NCBI RefSeq assembly: GCF_900186985.1
Contig: NZ_LT906447.1
Coordinates: forward strand, 1,550,001-1,614,000
Direction of reading: 5' to 3'
Origin: Staphylococcus piscifermentans
Lineage (GTDB): Bacteria; Bacillota; Bacilli; Staphylococcales; Staphylococcaceae
DNA length: 64,000 nt
The notes under the pieces are model-generated. The model searched no databases. It had not been told where the DNA came from and was given only the letters and a program-made list of their open reading frames with translations. Position numbers and translations under genes: made by a program. Shown here piece after piece: positions 20,373-31,842 of this stretch (positions within the stretch are counted from its first letter, which is position 1; the number at the start of each line of letters is the position of its first letter).

Positions 20373-21293
20373 CTATACATCCATATCTACGTATAACAAC
20401 TTCACTTTATTTTTTAAAAGTTGTATCTCTGCTGGCGTGTCGAACGTTATTTCACCATCAATGTCTAATTTGGTAGGTGGGCTTGTTTCTAATTTCATTC
20501 TATCTGTCGTGATTAATCGAATATTTTCGGTAATATCATTCCAACTCAAGCTATCTTTAACTTGAAAGAAATCTTTAATCAAGCTCATGTTATGATTTTT
20601 AAAGACAAAAACATTCATTTTACCGTCACATGGAGATAAATCCTCTAATGGAATTCTGCTGCCTCCTACAAAATTGCCGTTTGCGATTAAAATCATTGAT
20701 GTTTCTCCCGTATATTCTTCACCATCTGCTTCTATAGAATAGTGATAAACTTCAGGGTTTGCAATTACTTTTAAGGTTGTAAAGATATAACTGAATTTAC
20801 CTAAAAATTTCTTTTTATTAGAATCTACATTCTCAGAGTTTTGAACCATCATACCGATGCCTGCAAAATTTAAAGCGTAAGTATCGTTTACTTTTAACAC
20901 ATCAAAGGCTTTGATTTTGGCATCTAATAGTTCTTGGGCAGCTGCTGGAGGTCTTGGAGAAAGATTCAGTGATTTGGTGAAATCATTAAATGTTCCTCCA
21001 GGTATAATCCCAATAGGCACTTCTAAGTTGTTGCCTGCAACACCGTTTATAAGTTCATTAACAGTTCCATCTCCACCTAATAAAAAGAAAACATCGTATT
21101 CAACGTCATCTTTACTCTGCGCTAATTCATCGCAAAACTTTTTAATATCTCCTTCTTCTTTACTTAATTTGAGTGTAAGCTCATCACACATTTGTGTAAG
21201 ATGTTCTGTCACTTGTCCTAAAGATTTATATAAATTACCTTGACCGGCTGCTTCGTGGTAAAATAAAATCCCTTTATAAAAATGTTGGGTCAT
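20373..21293 (-). CDS. diacylglycerol/lipid kinase family protein
   Basis: A 306-residue member of the DAGK/YegS/sphingosine-kinase superfamily. The nucleotide-binding motif GGDGTVNE is in VFFLLGGDGTVNELINGV (about residue 73), and IGIIPGGTFNDF is the second conserved block. Members phosphorylate diacylglycerol or related lipids at the membrane. The exact lipid is unassigned, and this is a paralogue rather than the essential housekeeping DgkB. An AAAGGAGAT ribosome-binding site precedes the ATG. It is a single gene, convergent with brnQ. Confidence 0.83.
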   Translation of the reverse strand: MTQHFYKGILFYHEAAGQGNLYKSLGQVTEHLTQMCDELTLKLSKEEGDIKKFCDELAQSKDDVEYDVFFLLGGDGTVNELINGVAGNNLEVPIGIIPGGTFNDFTKSLNLSPRPPAAAQELLDAKIKAFDVLKVNDTYALNFAGIGMMVQNSENVDSNKKKFLGKFSYIFTTLKVIANPEVYHYSIEADGEEYTGETSMILIANGNFVGGSRIPLEDLSPCDGKMNVFVFKNHNMSLIKDFFQVKDSLSWNDITENIRLITTDRMKLETSPPTKLDIDGEITFDTPAEIQLLKNKVKLLYVDMDV

Positions 21294-21456
21294 GATATCG
21301 ATCTCCTTTGTCTCGCTTCCTGTTATACATACCCACAGAAGACATATGCAAACTGTGCATCTTAAATCATTAGCTAATGAATATATTTTACCACTATATT
21401 AAATGGGTAAAAAATACGATTATCCTTAGTACAATACCGGATAATCGTAATTTAAG

Positions 21457-22584
21457 TTATTGAATTCTATTATCTTTCATTGTTAACAAACGTTCTTTCA
21501 TATCTGATTCTAAATGCTGTAATTCTTGTTCTGCTTGTTGTCGTTTTTCACGACCTTCTGCCTGAATTTGCAAAGTCTGTTCAACGGTCTCGATAATATT
21601 TTCATGCGTCGATTTCAACGTTTCAATATCCACAATACCACGTTCATTTTCTACTGCCGTATCTACTGCATTTTGTTTTAATAGCTCTGAGTTAGCAGTC
21701 AACAAATCATTTGTAGTATCAGTTACAGCACGTTGCGCTGACATTGCTTGTCTTTGTCTCATTAGCGTCAATGCGATAGCCATTTGATTTTTCCATAAAG
21801 GAATACTAGTAAGAATAGAACTTTGAATTTTTTCAGCTAAAGTTTGATTGACGTTTTGAATCATACGTATTTGCGGCGCAGTTTGTAAGGAAATTTGACG
21901 AGATAATTGCAAGTCGTAAATTCTTTTATCTAATCTGTCAGCAAACTGTTCTAAATCAGCTACTTCTTGAATATCCATTTGATTTCCAGATTCATAAGCT
22001 TTCTGACGTTTTTCTGGTAATTCTTTTTCTAAAATAGTTTGTTTCTTTTCTTGCGCAGCAGCAATATATAAATTTAATTGATCAAAGTAATCTTTATTTT
22101 GATCGTATAACGTATTCAAGAGTTGAATATCACGGTTCAGCGAATTTTTATGGTTTGTCAATTCAACTGAAATACGGTCTACCTGCGAGCCCACAGATTG
22201 CATTCTTGAAAAAAGCTCATTAGCTGAAGCTTTAGCACGTTTAAAAATACGTTTGATAAATGAATCTTTACCTTCTTTAAAATCATCTGGCTGTACTTCT
22301 TTTAATTTAAGCATTAATTGATTTAAAGTATCTCCGATAGGGCCGGTATCTTTAGATTTAACTTCACTCAACATCTTGTGAGAGAATTGAGACATACTAG
22401 ATTGCGCATTAGCTCCAAATTTCATTAAAGAATCATAATTCATCGGTTCAATTTGATTTGCTAAGTCGTGAATCTGTTTACGCTGTTCCGGCGTAAATTC
22501 TTTGTCCGCTTCCATCAAAGTTTTATCAGTACTGATGTCACTTTCTAACTGGGGTTGAGTAGGCATTTCATTTTCATTCGGCAT
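21457..22584 (-). CDS. telA: TelA-family toxic anion resistance protein
   Basis: A 375-residue coiled-coil-rich protein of the TelA family, annotated for tellurite or toxic-anion resistance although its biochemical role is not established. Long helical stretches dominate from about residue 100 to the end. The conserved block SSILTSIPLWKNQMAIALTL lies near residue 255 (given as a landmark). The start is placed at the ATG at 22584, with GGGAG 8 bases upstream, seven codons downstream of an alternative ATG at 22605. It follows xpaC directly, the usual pairing. Confidence 0.85.
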   Translation of the reverse strand: MPNENEMPTQPQLESDISTDKTLMEADKEFTPEQRKQIHDLANQIEPMNYDSLMKFGANAQSSMSQFSHKMLSEVKSKDTGPIGDTLNQLMLKLKEVQPDDFKEGKDSFIKRIFKRAKASANELFSRMQSVGSQVDRISVELTNHKNSLNRDIQLLNTLYDQNKDYFDQLNLYIAAAQEKKQTILEKELPEKRQKAYESGNQMDIQEVADLEQFADRLDKRIYDLQLSRQISLQTAPQIRMIQNVNQTLAEKIQSSILTSIPLWKNQMAIALTLMRQRQAMSAQRAVTDTTNDLLTANSELLKQNAVDTAVENERGIVDIETLKSTHENIIETVEQTLQIQAEGREKRQQAEQELQHLESDMKERLLTMKDNRIQ

Positions 22585-22604
22585 CCTTGATTCTCCCTTC
22601 ACCA

Positions 22605-23222
22605 TTATTTACGTTTCTGCTCTATTCTATTCATTTCCATTTCAACATCTAGACGATTATAGTCATCTTCATTCAATCTTTTTAAATCTGCAACTAACGT
22701 ACGCTTTACTTCATCTAGCGTAATCCGTGTTTGTTCTAGTTTTTGTTTTTCTTCTTTTGTTTTCCCAGGCATTCTAGACAATCTCGTATAACTTTCAATT
22801 AAATTCAAGGCATTATCTAAATGAGAATAAAAAAAGCTATCTACAATAAAGAACTTTTGAGGTTGCTGTTTCACTGTAAAGTAAATAGTGCGCGCTAAGC
22901 GATGAATTTCATTCACTTGTTTAAAGTCTTTGATTGAACGAACATTTACAAAGGCTCTTAATAATTTACGAATCTTTGCTTGTGCATTGCTTAATTGATG
23001 ACGCACAAAGCGAAAATCTCTGCGCGTCAAACCGATTTCTTTTAAATATTGTTTAGATGTTAATAATTGAGTCGGTACATATAGTAAGAAGAATGTCGCT
23101 ATTCCAATACCGAAATCATATATAAACGCAATATCGAATGCATATAAACTTGTGACCCAAGCGACGATTGCAGCCGGAACTCCAATAAGCGTTCCATAAA
23201 TTCGAGAAATATAATATCTCAA
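22605..23222 (-). CDS. XpaC-family membrane protein
   Basis: A 205-residue protein annotated in the family as 5-bromo-4-chloroindolyl phosphate hydrolysis protein. That name comes from an indirect phenotype, and no enzymatic motif is visible. Two hydrophobic segments (about 8-30 and 32-54) are followed by a positively charged helical cytosolic part with probable coiled coil near 165-205. It sits between acyP and telA on one transcript, and the xpaC/telA pairing is widespread in Firmicutes, suggesting a joint envelope-stress role. Confidence 0.8.
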   Translation of the reverse strand: MRYYISRIYGTLIGVPAAIVAWVTSLYAFDIAFIYDFGIGIATFFLLYVPTQLLTSKQYLKEIGLTRRDFRFVRHQLSNAQAKIRKLLRAFVNVRSIKDFKQVNEIHRLARTIYFTVKQQPQKFFIVDSFFYSHLDNALNLIESYTRLSRMPGKTKEEKQKLEQTRITLDEVKRTLVADLKRLNEDDYNRLDVEMEMNRIEQKRK

Positions 23223-23237
23223 TTTACATCTTCCTTT

Positions 23238-23507
23238 TTAAATAGTTCTGAATCTCGTTAAAGATGGATCTGTATCTTGTTGTTCTATATTATAATCAGT
23301 TACATTTGAAGCAGGGGAAGCACCATCTATGACAGCTTGTGTAAATTGTTTCAAGTCATTCTCTTCACCTTGTGCATAAATTTCCACATGTTGTTCGACG
23401 TTTTGTACTGTACCTGTAATATTATATTTTTGTGCCAGACGTTCCGTAAAATATCTGAAACCTACACCTTGAACTTGTCCGAACACTTCAATTTTTCTGC
23501 GTTGCAT
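23238..23507 (-). CDS. acyP: acylphosphatase
   Basis: Hydrolyses acyl-phosphates such as carbamoyl or acetyl phosphate. The 89-residue length is normal. The catalytic Arg18 is in VQGVGFRYF and Asn36 in GTVQNVEQHVEI, with the acylphosphatase signature complete. It begins the acyP-xpaC-telA group, 15 bp before xpaC, with a GAGGTGAT ribosome-binding site. Confidence 0.93.
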   Translation of the reverse strand: MQRRKIEVFGQVQGVGFRYFTERLAQKYNITGTVQNVEQHVEIYAQGEENDLKQFTQAVIDGASPASNVTDYNIEQQDTDPSLTRFRTI

Positions 23508-23665
23508 AAGATCACCTCTTTGTTATATTATACGAATTTTCAGGGCAAAATCCTAATATTTGCTACACTTTGATTCTTTCTGTATCCAGTTCACATTGCT
23601 TGAAAATATTTTCTCGAAAGTTAAAATTAAATAGAAAAGTTTTTTGACTGGAAGGGGTAATTGTC

Positions 23666-23974
23666 ATGTGGACTGTTAATAAAATCAGAGCTGATTATGA
23701 GGGTTGGTGGTTGTTTGATGATTGGAAAGATTTAATTACTGAACAATATCAATTCACTTCATATGATGAGATGATTGAAAAATATAAACAATTAATTTGC
23801 TGGTCCAAATTAAAGTATGATAATTTCGTAAAAGGGAAGTATAATATTTACGCTTTTTATAATAATTGCGATATGAAATTTTGTATAGATTGTGATGAAG
23901 ATATGCAAATATTTTATAGCTTTATCGTTTTATATAATGAAGAAGTATATTACGACCTTCCAATTATTGACTAA
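23666..23974 (+). CDS. DUF1033-like small protein
   Basis: A 102-residue soluble acidic protein with aromatic-rich segments (ADYEGWWLFDDW at the N-terminus, KYNIYAFYNN in the middle). The opening V-x-K-x-x-x-D-Y-E-x-W-W-x-F-x-x-W pattern resembles DUF1033 proteins of Firmicutes, and the function is unknown. It has a GGAAGGGG ribosome-binding site and is divergent from acyP. It lies upstream of cspA, in the place of the first gene of the S. aureus msaABCR locus, although that equivalence is inference. Confidence 0.65.
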   Translation: MWTVNKIRADYEGWWLFDDWKDLITEQYQFTSYDEMIEKYKQLICWSKLKYDNFVKGKYNIYAFYNNCDMKFCIDCDEDMQIFYSFIVLYNEEVYYDLPIID

Positions 23975-24276
23975 TTATTTTTTACTATTTGTATTGCATT
24001 GGTAAGGCGAATAGACTATAATTGGTTTTAAGCAATGGTCTTATTCCATATTGCAAAGAATATTTAGCTCAAACATATATAGAAACATACTGATAGCATT
24101 GCTTTTGCATTTTCGGCAAGGGTGGTATCGTACGATTTATAATTTGTTGAGTCAATGGCAGTTATTAATCCACCTGCAGCTTTATACATAATACAGTTGA
24201 GAAGTGATTTTTAACAAAGATATTTCTGAAGGATCCTAGCGATAACCAGAATCATAGATTTTTAAGTATTTTTTGT

Positions 24277-24297
24277 AATATGCGAATAACGCATATT
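24277..24297 (+). promoter_or_regulatory. hairpin in the cspA leader
   Basis: A perfect 8-bp inverted repeat AATATGCG/CGCATATT with a five-base loop lies 14 bp before the cspA ribosome-binding site. Cold-shock leaders are often structured, so this may affect translation or RNA processing. Confidence 0.45.
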
Positions 24298-24326
24298 GAA
24301 TTTTAGTCTTGGAGGTTTCACAAATT

Positions 24327-24527
24327 ATGAAACAAGGTACAGTTAAATGGTTCAACGCTGAAAAAGGATTCGGTTTTATCGAAGTTGAAGGAGAAAACGA
24401 CGTATTCGTACACTTCTCAGCAATTAACCAAGAAGGTTACAAATCATTAGAAGAAGGTCAAGCAGTAGAATTTGAAGTAGTTGAAGGCGACCGCGGTCCT
24501 CAAGCTGCAAACGTTGTTAAACTATAA
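24327..24527 (+). CDS. cspA: cold-shock protein CspA
   Basis: A 66-residue OB-fold RNA-binding protein that melts RNA secondary structure. RNP1 KGFGFIEV and RNP2 DVFVHF are both present. The start is ATG at 24327, 11 bases after GGAGG. In S. aureus the orthologue (also called MsaB) influences virulence and capsule genes and binds its own leader. Here the leader is about 350 bp long and carries a perfect hairpin close to the ribosome-binding site. The gene is monocistronic, ending at a strong terminator. Confidence 0.95.
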   Translation: MKQGTVKWFNAEKGFGFIEVEGENDVFVHFSAINQEGYKSLEEGQAVEFEVVEGDRGPQAANVVKL

Positions 24528-24557
24528 TTAATAGATTACTTTTATTGATTTTCATTT

Positions 24558-24590
24558 AAAACACTTTACGTTAAGTAAAGTGTTTTTTTC
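24558..24590 (+). terminator. cspA terminator
   Basis: AAACACTTTAC and GTAAAGTGTTT arms around TTAA, followed by seven T. Confidence 0.9.
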
Positions 24591-24608
24591 TTTTTAATTT
24601 ACAGAGTA

Positions 24609-24661
24609 GGGCCACATGTAAGGTGTATATGAGATGAGGGCGAGCCTTAACACTGTGGCCC
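24609..24661. repeat. two-stem inverted-repeat structure between cspA and lysA
   Basis: The outer arms GGGCCACA and TGTGGCCC pair perfectly. Inside, GTAAGG and CCTTAAC can form a second stem with a G-rich loop. It has no T run, so it does not look like a simple terminator. Confidence 0.45.
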
Positions 24662-24692
24662 CGATATATTAAATCTAACTTCAAGCAGAAAA

Positions 24693-24724
24693 GGGACTGA
24701 TTCATAAAAATAATGTCCCAGTCC
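24693..24724 (-). repeat. decayed GGGACA-family hairpin
   Basis: GGGACTGATTCAT and ATGTCCCAGTCC arms pair partially around AAAAATA. It lies beyond the main lysA terminator and resembles the dispersed terminator family. Confidence 0.5.
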
Positions 24725-24743
24725 AATATTCCCAACCAACTAT

Positions 24744-24791
24744 AAAAAATAGCTACAAAGAAATCCATCATCACAGATTTCTTCATAGCTA
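24744..24791 (-). terminator. terminator of the lysC-lysA operon
   Basis: On the minus strand TAGCTATGAAGAAATC and GATTTCTTTGTAGCTA form a 16-position stem followed by six T, 13 bp after the lysA stop. It is related in sequence to the hairpin at 20314-20366. Confidence 0.88.
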
Positions 24792-24803
24792 ATCTTAGTA
24801 TAT

Positions 24804-26066
24804 TTATTCTGTATCATTAATAATTAATTGGCGTAATGATTGTCTTTTAATAACTTCGCGTGCTTTGCCATTTTGAATAAAGAAAACAGATGGTTTCTGC
24901 ATTTGATTATAGTTTGAAGCCATTGAGTAATGATAAGCACCTGTTGATAAGATAGCAAGATAATCACCGCGGTGTACAGATTCTGGTAGTTTAACATCAC
25001 GTGCAATAATATCGCCGGATTCGCATAATTTACCAGAGATAGTTACTGTATCATTTGCAGGTTCTTCGCGATTGACTAATAATGCTTCATATTGAGCGCC
25101 GTATAAAGCTGTACGAATATGATCACTCATCCCACCGTCAATAGAAACATATTTGTTAATGCCAGGTATCTCTTTAATTGTTCCAACTTCATAAAGAGTT
25201 ACACCCGCTTCTCCCACAATGGAACGTCCCGGCTCGATACCGATAGTCGGAAGAGGGTAATCATTATTTTTAGAAATATCTTTCAAAGCATCTGTAATAT
25301 CTTTAATTCCTGTTTCAATAGGGAAGCTGACATCCCCTTCAACATAGTGAATACCAAAACCTCCGCCGATATTTAATAATTCTACTTCCAAGTTCAATTC
25401 TTTCAACCACTTAATTACAATTTCAGCAGTTTTTATCATTGCATCTGCGCCTTCAATTTGTGAACCGATATGGAAATGAATGCCTTTCAAATGCAGACGT
25501 TTGCTTGATTTGATTTTGTGAATTGCTTTGTCCGCAAGACCGTGTTTAATAGAAAGACCAAACTTACTGTCCTCTTGACCTGTTTGAATAAATTCATGCG
25601 TGTGTGCTTCTACGCCAGGATTAACACGTAATACTACGTCCACAGTTTCTGAAGCATATTTATCAATCAATTCGATTTCTTCTAACGAATCAATCACAAA
25701 ATAACCGATTTTATTTTCTAAAGCATACTGAATCTCATGTTTTGTTTTATTGTTGCCATGAAAATGAATATGAGAGGCATCGTAACCAGCTTCTAAAGCT
25801 GTATAAAGCTCGCCCTCTGAAACAACATCTAAATCTAATCCTTCTTCTTGTACCAATTTCACCATTTGGATACAAGTAAAGGCTTTAGATGCGTAAGAAA
25901 TATTATAATTAATACCGCTTTTATCGAATGCTTCTTTATAGCGACGCATTTGATTACGGATTTGATCTTCATCATAAACAATAGTAGGCGTACCAAAACT
26001 TTGCGCAATCATTTTTAAACTTGTACCGCCCATAGTCAATTCGCCATTTTTATACTCTACAACCAT
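24804..26066 (-). CDS. lysA: diaminopimelate decarboxylase
   Basis: Converts meso-diaminopimelate to L-lysine, the last step of the pathway. The 420-residue group IV PLP enzyme binds PLP through the lysine in YASKAF, and HFHIGSQ, GGGFGIHY and the C-terminal CESGDI segment form the active site. It starts one base after the stop of the alanine-racemase gene (TAA-A-ATG), with AAGGAGAT upstream. In staphylococci the wall peptide contains lysine, so this enzyme serves both protein and wall synthesis. It is the last of eight genes behind one lysine riboswitch. Confidence 0.95.
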   Translation of the reverse strand: MVVEYKNGELTMGGTSLKMIAQSFGTPTIVYDEDQIRNQMRRYKEAFDKSGINYNISYASKAFTCIQMVKLVQEEGLDLDVVSEGELYTALEAGYDASHIHFHGNNKTKHEIQYALENKIGYFVIDSLEEIELIDKYASETVDVVLRVNPGVEAHTHEFIQTGQEDSKFGLSIKHGLADKAIHKIKSSKRLHLKGIHFHIGSQIEGADAMIKTAEIVIKWLKELNLEVELLNIGGGFGIHYVEGDVSFPIETGIKDITDALKDISKNNDYPLPTIGIEPGRSIVGEAGVTLYEVGTIKEIPGINKYVSIDGGMSDHIRTALYGAQYEALLVNREEPANDTVTISGKLCESGDIIARDVKLPESVHRGDYLAILSTGAYHYSMASNYNQMQKPSVFFIQNGKAREVIKRQSLRQLIINDTE

Positions 26067-26067
26067 T

Positions 26068-27144
26068 TTATCTGATCTCCTTTATTAAAGAATCATGGTT
26101 TAGCGCACTTAGTTGCTCTGAATTCGCGCCGACCCCTTTAAACGTATATTCATCGATACGCATATCTTCATTATATAGTATGACCTCATCTTCTGCAGTA
26201 ACAGAATCATCGACAGCTACAAACATATGACTCATCATTAAAGCTTTAATCGGATGACGCTTGCCGTTAATAATCGCTTCGTGTTGTGCTCTTGTACGTA
26301 ATACACCATCTCCGTATCCGATATCTACTACCGCAAGTTTGGTATGGTCTTTTTCTACTTCATAAGCAAAACTGTAGCCGCAATATTCACCTTTATTGAC
26401 ATCTCTCACTTGAATAACATTACCTTTTACGGTTAAGGATTGATGAATTTGGCTTTCAGATAAACTGCTATAAGGACGAGAACCATATAGCGCAATACCG
26501 ACACGTCCATGCGTATGATGAGGCAATAACTCTTGACCTTCACGATAAAAGGCTGCACTATTTTGAGCATGAATCATTTCAAATTCGTATCCATCTTCTA
26601 ATAAAGTATTCACAATGTTCAACCAGGCTTCCTTTTCAATTTCATATTCGGGGACATCAAATTCGTCAGCATAGCCAAAGTGCGTCCACAATCCTGAAAT
26701 AATCATTTTCTTGTGACTATTATTATTTGCATGATCTTGCAGTACTTCTTCAATTTCTTCAAGATTTCGCAGACCCGAACGATGCAACAGATTTTCGAAC
26801 TCTAAATGTACATGTATCCCTGCTAAATCTTCTTTATATTGATAATAGTAATTGAGAGAGGGGAGTGTCATATGAATTTCATTATTACGTACAGTTTCAA
26901 AGTCATAGACCGCATTCATTAAGAAGATGGTCGCTTCAGGCGCTATTTCTCTAATACGCACCGCTTCTTTCAATGAAGTCGTACTGAAGGTATCAATTCC
27001 AGCTTCTTGAAAGGCTTCAACAGAGAAATCTAATCCATAGTTATAGGCATTATTCTTAACTACTGCCATCAAATTTTGTTGAGACTTAACTTGCTGAGCA
27101 TTTTCTATAAATTTCTTTTTATCTACTGACCAAATTGCTGTCAT
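26068..27144 (-). CDS. alr2: alanine racemase-family protein in the dap operon (Alr2-type)
   Basis: A fold-type III PLP racemase of 358 residues. The PLP lysine is Lys30 in [12 protein letters not shown], and [12 protein letters not shown] and [11 protein letters not shown] are conserved racemase blocks. It converts L-alanine to D-alanine or acts on a related amino acid. S. aureus carries a main Alr near acpS and a second copy, Alr2, in this operon. The second copy is a minor contributor there, so the substrate here is not certain. It overlaps the deacetylase gene by 4 bp. Confidence 0.87.
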   Translation of the reverse strand: MTAIWSVDKKKFIENAQQVKSQQNLMAVVKNNAYNYGLDFSVEAFQEAGIDTFSTTSLKEAVRIREIAPEATIFLMNAVYDFETVRNNEIHMTLPSLNYYYQYKEDLAGIHVHLEFENLLHRSGLRNLEEIEEVLQDHANNNSHKKMIISGLWTHFGYADEFDVPEYEIEKEAWLNIVNTLLEDGYEFEMIHAQNSAAFYREGQELLPHHTHGRVGIALYGSRPYSSLSESQIHQSLTVKGNVIQVRDVNKGEYCGYSFAYEVEKDHTKLAVVDIGYGDGVLRTRAQHEAIINGKRHPIKALMMSHMFVAVDDSVTAEDEVILYNEDMRIDEYTFKGVGANSEQLSALNHDSLIKEIR

Positions 27145-28304
27145 GATTTATCCTCCTGACCATACTGGAACAATAAATTTTCGTAATAATCCGCAACCCG
27201 TATTAGTTGGCTTTCATCAAAATTAAGCTTTGGCGTGTGCAGACCATGCACCCAATCTTTCTCTTCATTGCGGATTCCCACAAAGACAAAATAACTTGGA
27301 GCGAGTTGACTGTAGAAACTGAAGTCCTCACCAAATAAATAAGGTTTATCTAATTCTACAACTTTAAAATCTGCTTGATGCAAAGCATTGACCACTTCAT
27401 CATGAAGATTCGGATCATTATAAGTAGGGGGATAACCTTCTTCAAACTTCACTTCGCAATTAACCCCAAATAATAACTGCACGCTCTGTGCAATCTTAGT
27501 CATTTGGTCTTTGACTATTTGTAAATCCTCAGTATCATAGGTACGAATCGTGCCTTCCAGGTATCCATGACTCGGCACAGTGTTAATGGCTTCCCCAGCT
27601 TCAAAGCGTCCTACATGCACGATATTACGTTGCAAACCATTTAAATGATACTGTTGGATTGTACTCACTTGATTTAAAATGTGTTGCAGACCTTCGCCGC
27701 AAGAATGGCCTTGTTCTTTGTTAGCCACATGACTTGATTGTCCTTCTAAAAAGAAACGATATTCAGTAGCGCTTGCTGTAATTTCTTCATTTAATAGCGT
27801 AACGGTACCTTCATCATTAAAAGGCATGACATGAATTCCGAATACTGCTTCAATAGAATAATTTTCAAATGCGCCTGCTTTAATCAGATGATTCGCACCT
27901 CCGCCTGTTTCTTCGGCTGGTTGAAAAATAAAGACAACATTTTGAGGCAGTTTGCCGCGATCTGCTAAAGCTTTACAACGTTTAACAAACAATAATAGGG
28001 CAGTAGTATGGCCGTCATGACCGCAAGCATGCATTACATTAGGTTTGCTGCTCTTAAATTTAATATCATTTTGTTCCTGAATAGGTAATGCGTCAATATC
28101 AGCTCTGAAAGCAACTGTATGAGAGCCGTTGCCAGCTAAATATGCAATAACTCCAGTTTCGAGAGGACGTTCATAAGGAATCTCTAATTCATCTAAAAGT
28201 TCAATGATATGTTTGGTAGTTTCATACTCTTGAAAACTTAATTCAGGATGTTGATGTAAATGGCGTCGATGTTGAGTTACAAATTCTAATTCACTTTGTG
28301 TCAT
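27141..28304 (-). CDS. M20-family N-acetyl-L,L-diaminopimelate deacetylase
   Basis: A 387-residue metallo-amidohydrolase. [14 protein letters not shown] holds the first metal ligands and [11 protein letters not shown] the second set. In the acetyl variant of lysine synthesis it removes acetate from N-acetyl-L,L-diaminopimelate. This role is inferred from position next to dapD and from the Bacillus enzyme (DapL/YkuR), and hippurate-hydrolase-like names reflect only the family. It overlaps the racemase gene by 4 bp and is separated from dapD by 110 bp containing a strong hairpin. Confidence 0.87.
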   Translation of the reverse strand: MTQSELEFVTQHRRHLHQHPELSFQEYETTKHIIELLDELEIPYERPLETGVIAYLAGNGSHTVAFRADIDALPIQEQNDIKFKSSKPNVMHACGHDGHTTALLLFVKRCKALADRGKLPQNVVFIFQPAEETGGGANHLIKAGAFENYSIEAVFGIHVMPFNDEGTVTLLNEEITASATEYRFFLEGQSSHVANKEQGHSCGEGLQHILNQVSTIQQYHLNGLQRNIVHVGRFEAGEAINTVPSHGYLEGTIRTYDTEDLQIVKDQMTKIAQSVQLLFGVNCEVKFEEGYPPTYNDPNLHDEVVNALHQADFKVVELDKPYLFGEDFSFYSQLAPSYFVFVGIRNEEKDWVHGLHTPKLNFDESQLIRVADYYENLLFQYGQEDKS

Positions 28305-28337
28305 AATATCCTTCCTTTTTATACTGAGATATGTATA

Positions 28338-28381
28338 AAAGGCGTATGTGCTGCTCTAATCAACGCACACGATACGCCTTT
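28338..28381 (-). terminator. intra-operon hairpin between dapD and the deacetylase gene
   Basis: On the minus strand AAAGGCGTATcGTGTGC pairs with GCACaTACGCCTTTT around a 13-base loop and is followed by few T residues. It may be a partial terminator, processing site or mRNA stabiliser setting different levels of the upstream and downstream genes. Confidence 0.6.
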
Positions 28382-28414
28382 CAAATCCATTCTAAATTGA
28401 TTGTTGCTCGACTA

Positions 28415-29134
28415 TTAATCGTTCAGCTTACGTAATGCTGAAACAATTTCACGTTTTGAATCTTCTACTTCTGAAGTTTGTTTAATGACTTTTGCCGGAG
28501 TACCAGCTACTACTGCGCCTGCAGGTACATCTTGAGTGACGATAGCACCCGCTGCAACAATCGCTCCTTCGCCGACTCTTACACCTTCAAGAATAACAGC
28601 GTTTGCACCAATTAAGACATTATCTTCAATAACAACTGGTGACGCGCTTGGCGGTTCAATCACACCAGCTAATACTGCGCCTGCTCCTACATGCACATTT
28701 TTACCTGTAGTTGCACGGCCGCCTAATGTAGCGTTCATATCAATCATTGTGCCTTCACCGACAACTGCGCCGATATTAATAGTAGCACCCATCATCACTA
28801 CTGCACCGTCTTCAATGACAGCATGTTCTCTGATGAAAGCACCTGGTTCGATTCTTGCATTTGTATTACGTAAATCTTTTAATGGAATAGCAGAATTACG
28901 GCGATCCATTTCGATTTCTACTTCTTCGATATAATTTTTATTTTCATTATAGAAAGTGTCCCAATCTGAAGCTTCACAGAAAATTACTTTGGAATTTTCA
29001 CTTCCGAACACTTTGAAATTCTCAGGGAAGCTGATTTGTCCTAACACACCATTCACATATACTTTAAGTGGTGTTGATTTCTTTGCATCACTAATATATT
29101 GAATAATTTCCTCTGCTGAAAAGTCTTTAACCAT
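28415..29134 (-). CDS. dapD: tetrahydrodipicolinate N-acetyltransferase
   Basis: Transfers an acetyl group from acetyl-CoA to tetrahydrodipicolinate, the branch step that defines the acetyl pathway to diaminopimelate (DapH of Bacillus). The 239-residue protein has an N-terminal helical domain and, from about residue 90, a left-handed beta-helix of hexapeptide repeats such as [20 protein letters not shown]. It is 21 bp downstream of dapB in the same operon. The gene is often labelled dapD in staphylococci. Confidence 0.94.
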   Translation of the reverse strand: MVKDFSAEEIIQYISDAKKSTPLKVYVNGVLGQISFPENFKVFGSENSKVIFCEASDWDTFYNENKNYIEEVEIEMDRRNSAIPLKDLRNTNARIEPGAFIREHAVIEDGAVVMMGATINIGAVVGEGTMIDMNATLGGRATTGKNVHVGAGAVLAGVIEPPSASPVVIEDNVLIGANAVILEGVRVGEGAIVAAGAIVTQDVPAGAVVAGTPAKVIKQTSEVEDSKREIVSALRKLND

Positions 29135-29155
29135 TTAACTTTCATCTCCTCTGTT

Positions 29156-29883
29156 TTAATTATTGATATTATCAAAGTTATAATACCCATTAGGCTTTTT
29201 AACCAATCGTTCAGCTGCTTTTAAAGCGCCATTGGCAAAAATATCTTTTGACTGCGCACGATGTGTCAATTCGATTGTTTCATCCACACCTGCGAATAAC
29301 ACATCATGTTCACCAACAATAGTACCGCCTCGGATAGCGCTGATACCGATATCATCTGGTTGGCGTTTTTCATTTTTCTCATGACGGTCATATACAGGAT
29401 TAACATTTTCTTTCAAGTCTTTGATGACATCGTATAATTTAACAAGTGTACCGCTTGGCGCATCTACTTTTTTATTATGATGCGCTTCAATGAGTTCAAT
29501 GTCATAACCTTCGAGTAAGGGAACTGCAACTTCCAATAATTTAGTCAACACGTGAATGCCGTAGCTCATATTAGCACTGAAGAATACTGGCATACGCTGG
29601 CTAAGTTCCTCTAACTTTTCAGTGATTTTTTCTTTTTCCCCAGTAGTAGCAACTACAAGCGGTAACTCAAAGTCTTCCTCAAGCAGAGGTAATAATAATT
29701 CTGGGTTTGAGAAATCAATTGCGACATCCGCTTCTTTTGCATCTGAAATATGGTCAAAAGAAGGGTAGGGATAGTCATTATCTTTATCAGGCACAATAAT
29801 ACCAGTAATCTCGTGACCTTCTTCTTCAGCGAGGCGTGCTACTCTTTGGTTCATTGCTCCATATCCGATTAACAAAATCTTCA

Positions 29884-29884
<1 letters not shown>
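29156..29884 (-). CDS. dapB: 4-hydroxy-tetrahydrodipicolinate reductase
   Basis: Reduces hydroxy-tetrahydrodipicolinate with NAD(P)H. The Rossmann motif is [10 protein letters not shown] at the N-terminus, and the active-site block [14 protein letters not shown] carries the catalytic His and Lys. At 242 residues it is typical of the short staphylococcal form. The start overlaps the dapA stop as TAATG, implying translational coupling. Confidence 0.95.
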
Positions 29885-31760
<1,876 letters not shown>

Positions 31761-31842
31761 ATTTTTTCACTCCATTTTATTATTTAAGACGGAAGAGAAA
31801 TCCTTCCTCATGTTGTTCTAAGTTGCTGTGTAACGGATAACT

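Noticed and set aside
21457-22584. telA as a true tellurite-resistance island marker
   Set aside because: The gene lies among core genes in conserved order, with the same base composition as its neighbours, so there is no sign of transfer.
28536-28934. 132-codon open frame antisense to dapD
   Set aside because: The hexapeptide-repeat codon pattern of dapD keeps the opposite strand open. It has no ribosome-binding site and low-complexity composition (repeated Ala, Pro, Thr, Ile).
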